Source of the DNA: Gigaspora margarita
Lineage: Eukaryota > Glomeromycota > Glomeromycetes > Diversisporales > Gigasporaceae
Direction of reading: 5' to 3'
Assembly: GCA_009809945.1 (NCBI GenBank)
Contig: WTPW01001264.1
Coordinates: forward strand, 50,096 to 114,095
DNA: 64,000 nucleotides
Shown here piece after piece: positions 32,317 to 45,145 of this stretch. The position numbers and the translations under genes were made by a program. Under the pieces are notes generated by a model. That model was not told the DNA's origin. It ran no database searches and was given only the letters and a program-made list of their open reading frames with translations. The number at the start of each line of letters is the position of its first letter. The stretch's first letter is position 1.

Positions 32317-34281
32317 TTAAAAAAATGGAACTTTTACAGTACTCACAGGTTTACTAATTTTCAGTTTTGATAGACTTTTGTTGATTTCGGTTATATTATA
32401 AGCTTTACTTGTATATACATTGTTTAAATTTTCTTTAATTGTTGACAATTTTTTATTAATCTCATCACTTTTTAAAAATTGACTTTTAATTTTGTTTTCG
32501 ATTTCACTTCCAATTGTATTTAACCATTCATTCAGTTTAATAATCATTTCACTGGATTTTGGACGTTTTTCTGGATCCGAATCCATGCATTGGTTTGCTA
32601 ATTCAATATAATAATCAGGAATTCCTGGTCCAAAATTTGGCTGTAGTCCTTCACAAATTTTTATTACGAGGTCGATATCAAATTTATAACCGTTAAAAGG
32701 TCTTTGACCAGTTGTTATTTCTACCATAATTATTCTGAATGAATAAATATCTGAAGCTTGAGCATATGGTTGTTTGCAAAAGAGCTCCGGTGCAATATAA
32801 GGTAAAACTCCATGAATATGTTCTTCTTGTTCTTTTTCATCAAGCGGTTTTGATAAACCTAGATCGGTTATATATGCTTCATAATCTTCTTTCAGCAGAA
32901 TATTTCCAGGATGAATGTCTCGATGTAAATACCCTTTAGAATGAATACGATCAAGATTGGATATAATATCATGGAGTATCTTTAATTTGGGTTTCTATTC
33001 AAATTTAAAGATATCAGTAATGTTTTTTTGCAATGAACCGTATTTTGCATAACTAAGTACCAAAATGTAATCATTTGTTTTTTCATCTCTTGATATTCCT
33101 AAATATTGATTTAAACTATGGCAAGCTTTCAACTAAAAAACAAAATAAATTAATATATTTAACCAAATATAATTTTTAAAAACAAAATACAAAAATATTA
33201 ATATCAGATATAATACCTCTTTTATAAATGGTTCTCTATTTTTATTGGAATCTTTTACAAATTTAATTGCCACTTCTTCATACGATCTATAGCTATTTAA
33301 ATATTTTGTTTTGAAAACGGTAGAAAAGCCTCCTTTACCTATCTCTTCAATATTTTCAAATTTTTCAAATGGTATCCAATGAAAATATTCTTCTTTTTCG
33401 ACTGCGGTAGATTGTTCAGTAATAGCAGATTTTAAATACCATTCAAAAGCAATGTCTATATTCTTTTTAACATTGAGTCCTTTTTGATAAAATTCGCCAA
33501 CACGGTACATTCCATCAGCGTAACCCATCTCTGCTGATTTTTTATAATATTCGAACGCTTTACATTCATTTTTTATAACTCCTATTCCATAAAGATAACA
33601 ATCTCCTACATTATATGTCCCTGTTTTATGCCCCATATCCGCAGATTTTTTACAATATTCGAATGCTTTATATTTATCTTCTTTAACTCCAATTCCAATA
33701 TAATAGCAATCACCGAGAATATTTGTCCCAAGAACATCACCCATATTAGCAGATTTTTGGTAATATTTGAACGCCTTATGTTCATTCTTTTCAACTCCGG
33801 TTGCAAATCGATAACAATCTCCAACTTGTTTTATTCCTTTAACATCTCCCATCTCCGCAGATTTCAGATAGTGTTTAAATGCTTTCGTTTTGTCCTTTTC
33901 TACTCCAATTCCTAGATGATAACATAAACCGAGTGCAAATATATCTTCCATTTCTGCTGCTTTTTGATAATATATGGTTGCTTTATGAATATTCGTTTCA
34001 ACTCCGATTCCATAATAATAGCAGTATCCAACATTACACGTTCTAGCAGCGTCTCCTAACTCTGCAGATTTTTGGTAATAAACAAATGCTTTACGTAAAT
34101 CCCTTTCAACTCCGATTCCATAATAATAACAATTTCCCACATTACACGTTCCAGCAGCATTCCCCATCTCGTCATCTTTGAGATATAATTCAAACGTCTT
34201 ACGTTCATCCTTCTTTATGCCATTACCTTTTTGATTATTATCAGCAAGCTTATTAATTCCTGACGATGTCAATTGGTCCAT
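32317..34281 (-). CDS. Sel1-repeat protein kinase, copy C (one nonsense codon)
   Basis: Best copy of the local family. Exon 1 (34281-33217, 355 codons) starts MDQLTSSGINKLADNNQKG and carries about eight Sel1 repeats (residues ~36-280, e.g. GTCNVGNCYYYGIGVERDLR), then the kinase N-lobe with GKGGFS (315-320) and AIKF, putative ATP-binding Lys340. An 84-bp GT-AG intron (33216-33133) follows. Exon 2 (33132-32317) continues LKACHSLNQYLGISRDEKTN, then after a TAG at 32997-32995 shows HRDIHPGN, TDLGLSKP, APELF and a C-terminal ITEINKSLSKLKIS helix. Paralogues have TGG (Trp) where the TAG lies, so this is a single nonsense change or a sequencing error; otherwise 626 residues. Role by family: TKL-like Ser/Thr kinase with a protein-binding solenoid; substrate unknown. 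Confidence 0.85.
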
Positions 34282-34335
34282 GTTGAAGTTTAAACATGAA
34301 AAATTATCCGTTTGTCAATTTGACTTTTTTTTAAA
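34282..34335 (-). promoter_or_regulatory. Conserved leader of gene C
   Basis: GTTTAAACATGAAAAATTAT and CCGTTTGTCAATTTGAC directly upstream of the start match the leaders of copies A and B. No TATA box or intron in the leader can be assigned with confidence. Confidence 0.5.
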
Positions 34336-34504
34336 AAAGAATTTAAAGTTCAAACCATAAATTTTTTTAAGTAATAGAGTAATACAATATAACATTTTGC
34401 ATACTGATACAGATCGAACTTTACATAAAATCATATGATCATAAAGATCACACAAAACTAAAAAAAAAATTAGACGCAGTAGATTAGATGTCACAATGGA
34501 GTTT

Positions 34505-34625
34505 CACGCTGACTATCCATTTGCTGTACTAAATTTAGTACAAAATACTGAATTTAGTACAGTTATAAAATTTAAGGGTAGGGAGTATGTCGATCATTTT
34601 TCATATGATTTTTGTATCACTATTT
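34505..34625. repeat. Fragments of two inverted-end element families
   Basis: TATCCATTTGCTGTACTAAA with CTGAATTTAGTACAG matches the end of the element at 62121-62940. It runs into AAGGGTAGGGAGTATG, an end of the family at 2438-2957. Confidence 0.55.
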
Positions 34626-34663
34626 TTTCTTTTGAATATTAAAAAATATTTTATTATGTAAAC

Positions 34664-34775
34664 TAGAGATTGTACCCGTTGGAAAAACCTCTACCCGGTT
34701 ACTATTAAATTACCCGGATATCCGGATAAATTACTATGTCACATGATTGCAAGTTCTACCCGGGTACAATCACTA
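34664..34775. mobile_element. 112-bp hAT-type MITE
   Basis: The ends TAGAGATTGTACCC and, inverted, TAGTGATTGTACCC are flanked by ATGTAAAC on both sides (34656-34663, 34776-34783), an exact 8-bp duplication. The interior repeats CTACCCGG and CCGGATATCCGG. Confidence 0.85.
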
Positions 34776-35129
34776 ATGTAAACTATTTTTAAAAATTAAC
34801 TAGGCGCTTGAGTTGTTTAAAGGGAGTTAGAAATAAGTATGCTAAATTGTCTATTCTTTCATATAAAGATACATAGATTAGTGTTAATAAATTATATAAT
34901 ATCACAGTCAAAGTTGGTTTTATAGTGTAAATTAGTACTATGTATTCATGTGTTGGCTTTGTTGAAATTCTAAAGTTAAACAAAATTCTATCTAGTATGT
35001 AACTCATCATATTGCTTTGTGATTTCATTTTAGAACTAGTGTGATAAGTGGTGCATTTGTGCTATTTATCTTATTTAGTGTTTTTTAAATTATTAGTGAG
35101 TTACTATAAATAATTTTATTACAAAATTT

Positions 35130-35600
35130 ACCAACAATTGAGGTACACACAATACTGTATGTGATTGAAGAGTTTGAATTAAAATTATTATAATTATTAC
35201 CAATATTTATGTAAAAATTTTGCTTCAGAACTCTCTTGTTAATGCAGCACAGGTATTGTTTAAGGTTAAGTTTAGCTTGTATTTGTTATATAATAAATTA
35301 TTTAAATTTTGTTATAAAACTCACTATTCTGGTAACTTGGTATGTAATTAAAGTTAAGTCAGTTTGCATTGGAATTATTGTGATTTCTGTTATGTGTATT
35401 GTAAAAAGTTTGTTATAACCCTTATTATTTTATGATATAGTACATTGTTAAGGTTGTGTTAGTTATTATTGAATTACTTGCTATTTTTATACCATGATAT
35501 TGGTCAATGATGTTAGTTTGCATTGACTATTTTGATTTCTATTATGAGTTACAACTAAAAAATTATGTTATTAAAATGTAATGTGTAATATTGCCAAAAA
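35130..35600. repeat. Tandem GGTTAAGTTAGTTTG family, 4-5 units
   Basis: Imperfect ~100-110 bp units with AAGTTAAGTCAGTTTGCATT, AATTATTGTGATTTCTG and AAAAGTTTGTTATAAC. Frames here encode only repeat-derived peptides. Confidence 0.6.
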
Positions 35601-36720
35601 TTATGAATCAATAATAATATTATTTTATTGGGGACTGTGAACAAGACATAACTGGTCATTTTATATCCTTGATTCTAAATGACTTGATTTTATATATTTG
35701 TAATTAATTTATAGATTGATTGTAATCATGTTATAACATTAATATAAAAATGATTAAAATTTTATAAAATCACAAATTTGAACCAAGCTTTAATAATTTG
35801 TATTTAGAAAAATAATATGGCAGATTTTGAGTATGTATTTAGAGAATATATTTGGAGTTACTTTATTTAATTGCATATTTTTTTAGACAAGCTTTTTTGT
35901 ATTGAAGACATGGGTTATATAATAGTTTAGAAATATGATAAAATTTTGCAAGAATGCACTTTATAATTGTAATTATATAGAATAAATCAAAATTTGTTTA
36001 TAAAAAGATACCAGAAATATAGTTATACTTGCATAATGGAATGTATAATCAACTGCTATCTAGAATGGTATTGGCAATATCTTGCTTTTAATGGGGCCAT
36101 GTTTATGGGCTGTTCCAGTAAAACATGCTGCTATTATACTTATATAAGCATACTAGATTTGATACTTGTGTTATTTTGAGATAGCCATTGTTGCTATATG
36201 AATAAAATTTTTTTAATATCAGAAATAACATGATGATCATATATGCTACTATTTCTATTTTTAAAGATAGGCTAAAGCAGAATAAGTTTTTAATGATCAA
36301 TAGCTAATTAACCAATATATTGCAAAAATTGATGAACTCAGATCAGCTCAATGAAATAAAACAAAGAAAAAAAATGAAAAATATAAAAAACACAAGAAAT
36401 GGAAGTCTAAACCTTCTTTGATGCATTAATAAAAATGTTGTAGGGCAATTTTATCTATACCTCCTTTTAAATATAAACTCAAAATGGCTCTAATTTTAAC
36501 TCTAATATTAAGTTAATATTAAATTAGATAATTTTTTAAAACTCATCTACTTTAGTTTGACCTCTATTTTTGTATAAGTTATATTTATTTTTTTTTGTTT
36601 TATTGTTTGTTATTTGTTCTATTCTATATATATATATATATTTTTAAGCATTTCTGTCTTTGTTTATTGGAAATATAATATACTACATTAATACAATATG
36701 TTTTGCATTTGCACTATACT
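35600..36720. other. AT-rich stretch without supported genes
   Basis: A segment near 36400 (AAGTCTAAACCTTCTTTGAT, AATGTTGTAGGGCAATTTTA) resembles one near 48060. Otherwise nothing is recognised. Confidence 0.45.
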
Positions 36721-36734
36721 AATTAATATTCCAC

Positions 36735-39700
36735 CCTAACAAAGGCTCACCCGACATAAATCCAGATGCGACCTGCTATACCAACAATTAGCTTCTCTCG
36801 GGGTCCTTAACTTGCTAAGGACTTTGCATGAAATCACTTCTCTTGGTACTTTGCAGGCTGTTAGAAGCCTTGTCAGAACTACCTATTATTTATAACCTAT
36901 TTTTGACCCAAACAGCGATGACCATGATGGATATTTTTTGAAACTTATCTAGCTTTGAATTGTTTTCTTCATGGTTTGTTTCACCCTTTGGGTTTTGAGT
37001 ACTTTATCTTGTCATTTGGTTTGAGTTGCAGTTGAGGCTTGGTGTGAAGGGCTCGGAGTCTCCTCCATTTCCTTTTTACGCTTTCTGGTTTCCTTATTTC
37101 CTGCCTGAGAGTTTCTTTTTCGTTTTTCTTTTTTTGTGATTCCTTGCCTTTTTTCCCAATCGTTCAAGATTTCACAGCACGTGTTCTATATATGCTTGCA
37201 GAATCTGTCTCCTATTGTATTTAAGGCAGTTTTCAGGATAGCATTCACATGTTTTTTATTGTGCATGTGAGCCTCCAAAGATCTTCTTTTTTCTTCTGTT
37301 ATTAAACCTCTCGCTAGCTCTAACCTTGCCTTTACAATCAGTGTTTAAAATTCAAATATGGTTTTATGTTCTCAAAAAGAACATTTTTAATTTCTTAATG
37401 TTCTCAGTAAAATTTTAATGTTCTTTATATAGGGAAATTAAAATTTTTTTAATATTAAAAAAATTTTTTGAATGTTCTCAAATAGAGAACATATTTTAAT
37501 AATTTATGTTCTCAAAAATTGTATAATGTTCTTTGAGAACACTGAGAACATTGAATTTTAAACACTGTTTACAATTGCTTCTTAGTCTCTGCCAAAAATT
37601 AGATTATGTATGTCTTCAGTTTCTGTTAGTGATCTTGTCATGTTTTCTAATTTGATCAGCTCTGCTATTTTTTGACTAGTCTCCTTCTCTATTATTTTCC
37701 ATATGTCCTTGTAGAGTAAGCAGGTGACTAAATGATCATGTGTTTCTGGTTGTACAAAACATGTGTAACAGAAGTTCTCTTTGTACAGTTCAGGATTTCT
37801 TCTGTTTAACGTTTCAACCATTGGAAGTAAACCATTCAAGTACTTGATCCTAAATATCCAGTCCTGGTTCTCTGTTTGGGTCCTACAGTTGTTTCCTTTG
37901 ACTTGATCTAAATATCTTCAAGTTTCCCTCCATTCTATACTATCCGTACTTTTCCTCCTATTCATCCACCTTTCTGTCGCTTTTAAACCTGTCCATTCTG
38001 CTGCTATCATTGTATCTGTAATCTGATTTATGAACCACGTACTGGACCATCTATTAACATATCATGGTACTTTATTGCTACCTTTTGCAGCCTGTTCCAT
38101 GGCCATTTTACTTCCAATACTTTGTTGCTTATAGCACCTTCCTTAGCAAGCCTATCAGCAATATCGTTTGCCTCTATTTCACTATGGCCTTTAATTTTGT
38201 GTAAGTGCACTTTGAGCTCTTTAATGTTTTGCACTCTTTTGATTTGTTCTAACATGCTTGCATTTTGATTTTTAATGCATCACATGCCTTTGTCATTGTT
38301 TGCATTTTTTTGATAGCCTGTATCACAGCTGCACTGTCTGTATAAATATCAATTGTTGCTTCCTTTGGCGCTGCTAACAGAGCCGTCAAAATGGCTGCTA
38401 GCTCTGCTCATGTTGAGAATGGCCAGTCTTTAATTTCGCACTTGAACATAATTGGGTTCCTTGCATCTTGAATTACCTATCCTGCTCCTAGCCTTGTTTG
38501 GTCCAGACCTTTTTCGCTATTGATCATTGAGCTATCTGTGTATACTTCTAGTTGTCTTTTTCTTATAAGCTTTCTTGTTATAGTTAACAGTTCGTCTATA
38601 ACTTCTTTGCCTTTAATGCACTCTTTTAATATTCTCTCTTCTAATGACTCTATCGCTAGGTATGAGACGGCTGGCTCTTTTTTCAACTGTTCAGTTGTTA
38701 CTTCATTTATGGATGGTTTGAAGTTGAAGAGCTTTATGGTGACTAAAAGTTCACGCTCCCTTTCTCATTACTTTTACTGATCAGTTTTTTATTAATAGCC
38801 TTCTTATTGCTTTTAAAGTTTCTTTGAAGGAGGCAGCCTTTGCTTTGCTCCTTCTGTTCATCATTGCAACTCTGACATCTTTTGAGTTTGGAACCTTCTT
38901 GTATAGAGTTCTCTTTATCATCATCTCTATTCCAGTGCTCTATTTCAATTTTGTTCTTAACTCTTTTTTTTTGATATTCTGCCTACTTCAGTTTTGCCAC
39001 TCTCCTTAAATAAGATCCACTCTTTCTTTCTTTTATCATTACTCACAGGTTGCATTGGAATTTTCACTGCATAGAGGTTTTTTCCCACCTTTATAAGTTC
39101 TTGTCGAATCTTTCTTGTCAGTTGATTGCTTATGATTTTTGTCTCTAATTCTCTGAACCAAGTAGCTTTTTTCCCAGATAGTTTGAGGCCTTTGCTTCGC
39201 TTGAGTTGTTTTCACATTAGTAGGTTACTGCCTTCTTCATTGAGCAATTGTTCTAATATAAAAAGGTTCATATTACTGTTTTGACAAAAACCTCCTATAT
39301 TTTTTCCCTCTAGCTATTCTACTATTTTATTTCCATCTCTAGTGAGCTGTAAACTACTTTCAAGTTCATAAGAGTCAAAGTTGATACCAAGTTCTTTGGC
39401 CTCTGTTATTATTTTTAGATTTAAGTTTCCGTTCACTTTCATTTTTTTTAGTCTTGATGTATCTTTTTGCGTGATACAGGAGATGCTTTTGCAATCTAGT
39501 TGCGCTTAGCGAAGTCTTAACCATGTTATTTCTTCTACATCATTATTACTATTCATACGTGCGTTGAGCTCTGTAATATGATGTGCTAACTGGTTTTGCC
39601 AAATTGTTCTTACTCCTGCGATGTGCTTGTGTACCAAGACTTGGTTTGCTGTTGTAATCGGCATGCTTGCTTTGTTTTTGATAATTTGTATCATTGGGCT

Positions 39701-39800
39701 TTGTAAACGATCACATACTGATTTAGCCAGAAACAAGTGTTGTGCTCTATATTTGATGCATGGTAGAAGAACTCTATTGTTTATATACACCATGTTCTAT
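36735..39800 (-). mobile_element. 5'-truncated LINE with RNase H
   Basis: The reverse transcriptase survives only as its C-terminal part (39793-39506: VYINNRVLLPCIKYRAQHLF, then HKHIAGVRTIWQNQLAHHIT). An RNase H domain follows (38560-38060) with the catalytic pattern visible: YTDSS, AELAA, YTDSA and ANDIADRLAKEG. Stops interrupt it (TAG after GLDQTRLGAG; TGA before AELAA). Next comes a Cys/His segment (FCYTCFVQPETHDHLVTCLL, 37770-37710), then a Lys/Arg-rich tail and the 3' end near 36735. The missing 5' half is typical of LINE insertion by incomplete reverse transcription. A small hAT-type element is inserted at 37339-37567. It is inactive. Confidence 0.8.
37339..37567. mobile_element. 229-bp hAT-type MITE inside the LINE
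   Basis: The ends CAGTGTTTAAAATTC are perfect inverted repeats of 15 bp. The flanks are TTTACAAT on both sides (37331-37338, 37568-37575). The interior is built of ATGTTCTC and GAGAACAT units in both orientations. Confidence 0.9.
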
Positions 39801-40204
39801 TCTATATATATATCTTTTTCAATTATATTTATACTTATTATTATATTTTATAATTATATCTAACATCTATTTTTGTAAATTATTGTCTTTAATTGTACAC
39901 TTTGTTTTCTTGTTAATTTTTATTACTATAAATGCCTATTGTCTGTATTGTATAATGATCAAATTAATTATATTGCTTGATAATGATAGGTGTACTGAAC
40001 TTGAAGGTAGCACTAAATTTTACTACTTAGATGTCATTCTATTTACTCTATTATTTTTTTTGTGCTTTCAATTCTTGTGCTCCAGTTTTTTTTTTAGAAT
40101 TAGAATGCAAGTTCCAATAAAATTTCTATTTAAAAAAAGTTCTAGCTCCTGAAAATCAGATTGTATAATAATAATAAAATAATAATTAAGGTCCTTTTGT
40201 CTTT

Positions 40205-41040
40205 GTATAATTCCTATCAAGATTAAGGTAGAGTATACATAGATCATTTTTTATATGATTTACATAACAAATAAAGTCCTTATATAGAAAATAAAAATAT
40301 GATAATAATAAAATTTTTGAGAACACAATTAATTTTTTAAAATTTTATATTGTGTAAATTAAAATATGCTCTTTTTAAAGTATAAATTTTAATAGACAAA
40401 TTATTTTCAATATATACTTGTATATATTAAAAGTTTGCTACAATAGCTTCAAATTTGGTATAGTACCATAAACGGCCATATAAAAGACCCCTCATGATAG
40501 TAGATCCCCCACGTATCATCCCTGGGTCTACAGTATAGGTTGAGATTTTTGGAAAAGATAAGAGACCCGAGTATACTAGAGAATCTAAACTGATAAAAGA
40601 CCCGGGTATACTATAGGATAAACATTCGAATAGCTTGAAAATAACATATTACTTGTACCAATATGCTATATTTATATTGCCTGGTACTGGACCCCCATCT
40701 GTACAATAGACCCCCGGGTCTACTATTGGGTTTAAAATTGAGAAAATGTAACAGACCCGGGTCTTTTATATGGCCATTTACGGTTTATAAAATTATTAAT
40801 TTTAATTAGTCAAATCATATGATTATCATATGATTTTGTAAACAAAAAATTAATACCATTCTTAAACTACCTGCTTCTCAATGAATATTTTGCTAATATT
40901 ACTGAGTCTACTATTAGAATTACAAATACCTATTCTACAACTATTAATAATAAATTTTTAAAAAAATTTATTTAATAAAATTTTCTTTAATTTTAAAAAA
41001 TATCTTTGCTATCAAGATTATATAATAAATGATCTATATA
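40205..41040. mobile_element. Relative of the GGGTAGGGG element, with nested MITE
   Basis: It starts AGATTAAGGTAGAGTATACA, followed by AGATCATTTTTTATATGATT, and later has CATATGATTATCATATGATT and TTTTGTAAACAAAAAATTAA, the same order as at 2438-2957. The right end is vague. It is interrupted by 40466-40784. Confidence 0.45.
40466..40784. mobile_element. MITE of the GACCCGGGTC family, copy 2
   Basis: The ends CCATAAACGGCCATATAAAA and, inverted, CCGTAAATGGCCATATAAAA are preceded by TA on the left. The interior repeats AGACCCGGGTCT-type motifs. Same family as 55858-56122. Confidence 0.7.
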
Positions 41041-43590
41041 TTCTCTATGCTTAATTTAGACTTTTTTCTAATTAATTTTATACCAGATCATATAGGTAAG
41101 ATAGAAAACAACTCTTCTTATTTGTATTTTGCAAGTAATGAATATAAAGTATTTAAATGTTATAAAGGAAATAAAATAGAAGATCAAATACAGAGATTAT
41201 TTCAAAAAGGTTTATTGTAAGAATTAATTGGTTTCAAAAAAAACATTTTGTTTTTCAAATTTTATAGATAAGTTGAGTAGTATAAATTATTTATATTTTT
41301 GAGTTTTATATATTTAAAAACTTGCTTTTCACTCTTATCAGTTTTTCTTAAATTTTGATCATTTGAATATTTAAATAACGACAAATATTTATTTAATAAA
41401 AATCTCTTAAATTAGCTTTTTATAATATTGTTACTGAAGCACAAACCATTTTTTTAAGGTAATTACATTAATAAGTTACAATCATTTCTGAAAAACTTCA
41501 TTGCCCTTCTTAAAATTTGATTATATTTAAATATATCTTTACAATTTTGCCTTTTTTCTTTTAAACCTCTCTTAAACATGTCTTTTAAATTTATCTCATC
41601 ACTATGCACCATCCCTTAAATCAATTAGCTAATTGATTCTGCATATCAATTAATTCTCAAATTAAGTAATTAATTTCTTATTTTAATTAATTCTATAATT
41701 TGCTATCTTCAAATTTCATGATTCCTCTTTATTAAATTATTTAAATAATTTTTTCAACTCTCTTATCTTTCTAAAGTTGTAACATTTATAGTCCAATATC
41801 ATCTTTATTCACTATCACTAATTAAATTTAGGACCCTTACCTAATGCCCTTCCAAACTAATAGAAATATAGTATGTATGTAATATTATATACAAAATGAA
41901 ATTAGGTAATACCATAAATTACCAAATGCAAAATCCCTATATATCAGATTCTTTCTCACTTTTACTAGTTATTTTCTTTTTTTTTTTACTAATTAATATT
42001 TTTGGTAGAATGTAAAAGACCAGGTCTTGTATCTAGTAATTTATAGTAATATTCTGTGAATTTATATCAACTTTGAATTAATACATGTTATGTCTTGATT
42101 TTAACCAATTATGAAATAACCCAGATCAATTCATGATAAAAACATGAGACCACAGTAATGTAATAAACTACTGATAATAATTAAATATTATAAATAATTA
42201 AATATTATATACTTTATTAATAATAATAATAAAAATTGAGCATTTTATCAATAATGATAATAACAATTACATTGATATTTGCATTGGTCTTTTTATTGGT
42301 ATTTATAAAGATAATTCTTTATTGTTATATTCTTTATTTTTTTTTATTCATTATATTCAAATTGATCTTTATTTATTCATTATATTCAAATTGATCTTTA
42401 TTTCCTTGTATTATATATATTTTTTCTATACTTTATTAATTCACACGGATATAGTTTTGTGAATTGTAAAATTCATTTTAATGAATATCTAGATATACTA
42501 AAAATCTGATTTTTAGTATAACTTGAAATTCAAGAAATGCCTTTAAGGTTTAATAGAAGAACTGCATATGCCTAAAGAAAATAAAAATAACTTGGGAATG
42601 CTATATCAAAAATTTTACAAAATAATTTGTACAACCTACTATGCTGAGTATAGCAGTCATAAAAACCTAAAAAAAGGTAAATTTATGTTTTTTTAAAAAA
42701 AGTGGTAACTATTTTCATATTAGATTGGGTTGTACAAGATAACTGACCAGATTTCTGCTATTTAAAAACAAATGCAGAAATTTCTAAACACAGAATGCAA
42801 AATTATTAAAATATATATAATATTCAAATGGATTCTTTTAATTTATGAAAATTTAGCTAGAATTTAATATTTAGACAAGCATATATTAATTTATTTTTAT
42901 TCATTTTTTATTTCTCTATATATATATTTTTTAATTATTTAATTTTACTTTATTATTATTATAATTATTATAATTGTTAAATTGAATGATTCTAAAATGA
43001 TAATTCAGAATTGACATAAATTCAGAAATGATGCAGAACAAGAATACATAAACTATTTTTTATCATTATTAATAGATTGCCTTAAGGTTCATTTATTTAG
43101 ATATGTTAATTTGATTTTAGTTTTTTTTTTATTTAATATTATTTAATAGTATCAGGTTCACTCAGTTTGATTAACACACCAATAATTACTTCATAGAAAA
43201 CTTAATTTGCAGAGAATTAATTTTAGGCAAGATTATTTTGTAATTAATTAATTCACAAGTAAGTCCTTTCATAAAAGTTTTTTCCAAAAAGCTAATTTCA
43301 CAACAAATTAATTCTAGTCATTGTTGTTTGAGTTAAGTTTAGAATTAAAGTTGGTACAATCTATAAAACATTTTTGGTACAATATATTGAATGAATTGTC
43401 TACAAAATAATCTTGTCTGTACTATGCACTAAGTTTTAAACAAGCATTTGTCAGTGAAATAAACAGATGTAGATTTATTTATTTATCATGTGTTGATTAT
43501 TTTTTTTTATTTCAAAAGAATCAGCAATATAATTTAGTCCACAATAATTATGAGGTTTTAACTCCTTTGAAAATTAATTTATTACAATAT
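41041..43590. other. Very AT-rich stretch without supported genes
   Basis: One 63-codon plus-strand frame (41029-41220) shows no recognisable domain. There is a short direct duplication near 42340-42400 (TTATTCATTATATTCAAATT). Nothing else is seen. Confidence 0.45.
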
Positions 43591-43594
43591 TAAA

Positions 43595-43778
43595 TGTCAT
43601 AGCTGAAGCTAAAAATATGAACCTTACTAAATCCACTTATACTTATTTATTATTAAAACTAACCCTAAACCTAATCTAACCCTAAAAAACCCATAACAAA
43701 AGGCTCTAAAATTTTTGAAATTTTTATATTAAAAATAATTAAAATTCTAGCTTCAGTTATTTTTAGCTTTAACCACAA
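43595..43778. mobile_element. Diverged MITE related to 5761-5968
   Basis: The ends GTCATAGCTGAAGC and, inverted, GTTGTGGTTAAAGC are followed by TAAAAATA. The interior has AACCCTAAACCTAATCTAAC, again a telomere-like run. Confidence 0.5.
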
Positions 43779-44139
43779 CATTAATTATATTATATAGTTA
43801 CTGAATGTATAGCAACCAATAGCTGTTTTATTTGACAGATAAAAAATCTGAAGGATCATAGGGTGATTATTTTTACATAATTAAAAAAGCATCTGGCTTT
43901 GAAATTAATATGCTAGCCTGATCTACAAAGGGCTCAGTCTGTGAGCTCATTGAATTCAAAGCCAGTTGCATTATTATTGGATGTGAAACTTCCAGTAATG
44001 GATTTATTTTTTTTTATAACAAATAAATCTCTTGAGATTAACCAAGTCTATTTGGTATAAATAGTACTTATAAGATCTATATTTATCATTAAAAGGAAAA
44101 CAAAATAATGTATATAATATATTCTATTTAAGAAAATTT

Positions 44140-44525
44140 TGATTTTAGGCCACACAAAGTTAATTTTTCATTTTGCATTACATGGGTTTCAAAATTTCCA
44201 GTCAGTCAGTCAGATTTTTTTTTTAATCTGTTATAAATTAATAGTCTTATATTGCATCTAAGGCTACTACAAAGTTAATTTTACACTTTGCATAACACAA
44301 AATCAGAAAATTGGTGTTGGTAGATAAATTTTTCTATCAGTTCAATTAGACAATTTCAGAAAACCAAGGTCTCCATTGGGTGATGCTAAAGTAATTTCTG
44401 AAAAAAAATTAAATAGCAGAAATAGAATAATTGGCATAATTGGGACTTAAAAAAAAATTGAAAAAATTGAAAAAATGGGTCAGCAGGTAAAGCAAATGAA
44501 AAATTAACTTTGTGTGGCCTTAAAA
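44140..44525. repeat. Copies of the ~120-bp dispersed repeat
   Basis: Contains CACACAAAGTTAATTTTTCA, TTGCATTACATGGGTTTCAA, CAGTCAGTCAGATTTTTT, then AAGGTCTCCATTGGGTGA and TTAACTTTGTGTGGCCT at the end. The first and last parts are inverted relative to each other. Confidence 0.65.
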
Positions 44526-45079
44526 TGACTTATGCAGCATAATGTTCCTGGCTTTAGCATGACTGCATTATGCAGCTACTCTAATTATAATTTTTAGTAC
44601 ATACAAGGATGATCGTAGATATGATCAATTTAATAAAAATATATAGAAAATGTTTATAAAGCAGGGTATAATAAGTTAATATCGTGATATCAGTGCAAAA
44701 ATATTATGATAGAACACAATTACAGTTAGTGATGATTATAATCCTTATAAAGTAACAATATAAATGCCAATTGAATTTCAAAAATTTAGAAACATTTAGA
44801 GTAAATAGATTTGGTGTTACTATATCTATTAACATATTCTCTCAAACTAGCCTTTTTTTTGTATCAGAGGCATGGGTTATATGTTTGTTTAGCAAACACA
44901 ATAAAATTCACATAAGAATACACTATAATTGGCAAATAATATGAGAGCAAATCAAGATTTATTGATAAAAATTTTGTATTTTTAGTACTTACAAGGCGAT
45001 TGAGGTATAATCAATTTAATAATATAAGAAAAAATGATTCTAACTAAGGAAAAAAGTCAACAAACTTAAAAAATCTAGT

Positions 45080-45145
45080 GGATACCACTTGGAATTTGAT
45101 AAAATTTTTTGGGGCACATGTGCAAAATATTGGCATGTGCCGCTC
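45080..45145. repeat. Short repeat with GGGGCACATG, copy 1
   Basis: ATAAAATTTTTTGGGGCACA and surrounding bases recur at 46192-46220 (ATAAAATTTTTGGGGGCACA). Peptides such as CTCAPKNFIKFQV in minus-strand frames come from this repeat and are not evidence of a gene. Confidence 0.5.

Noticed and set aside
38520-39863. Plus-strand frames of 61-86 codons
   Set aside because: Antisense shadows of the LINE coding strand, with hydrophobic low-complexity translations.
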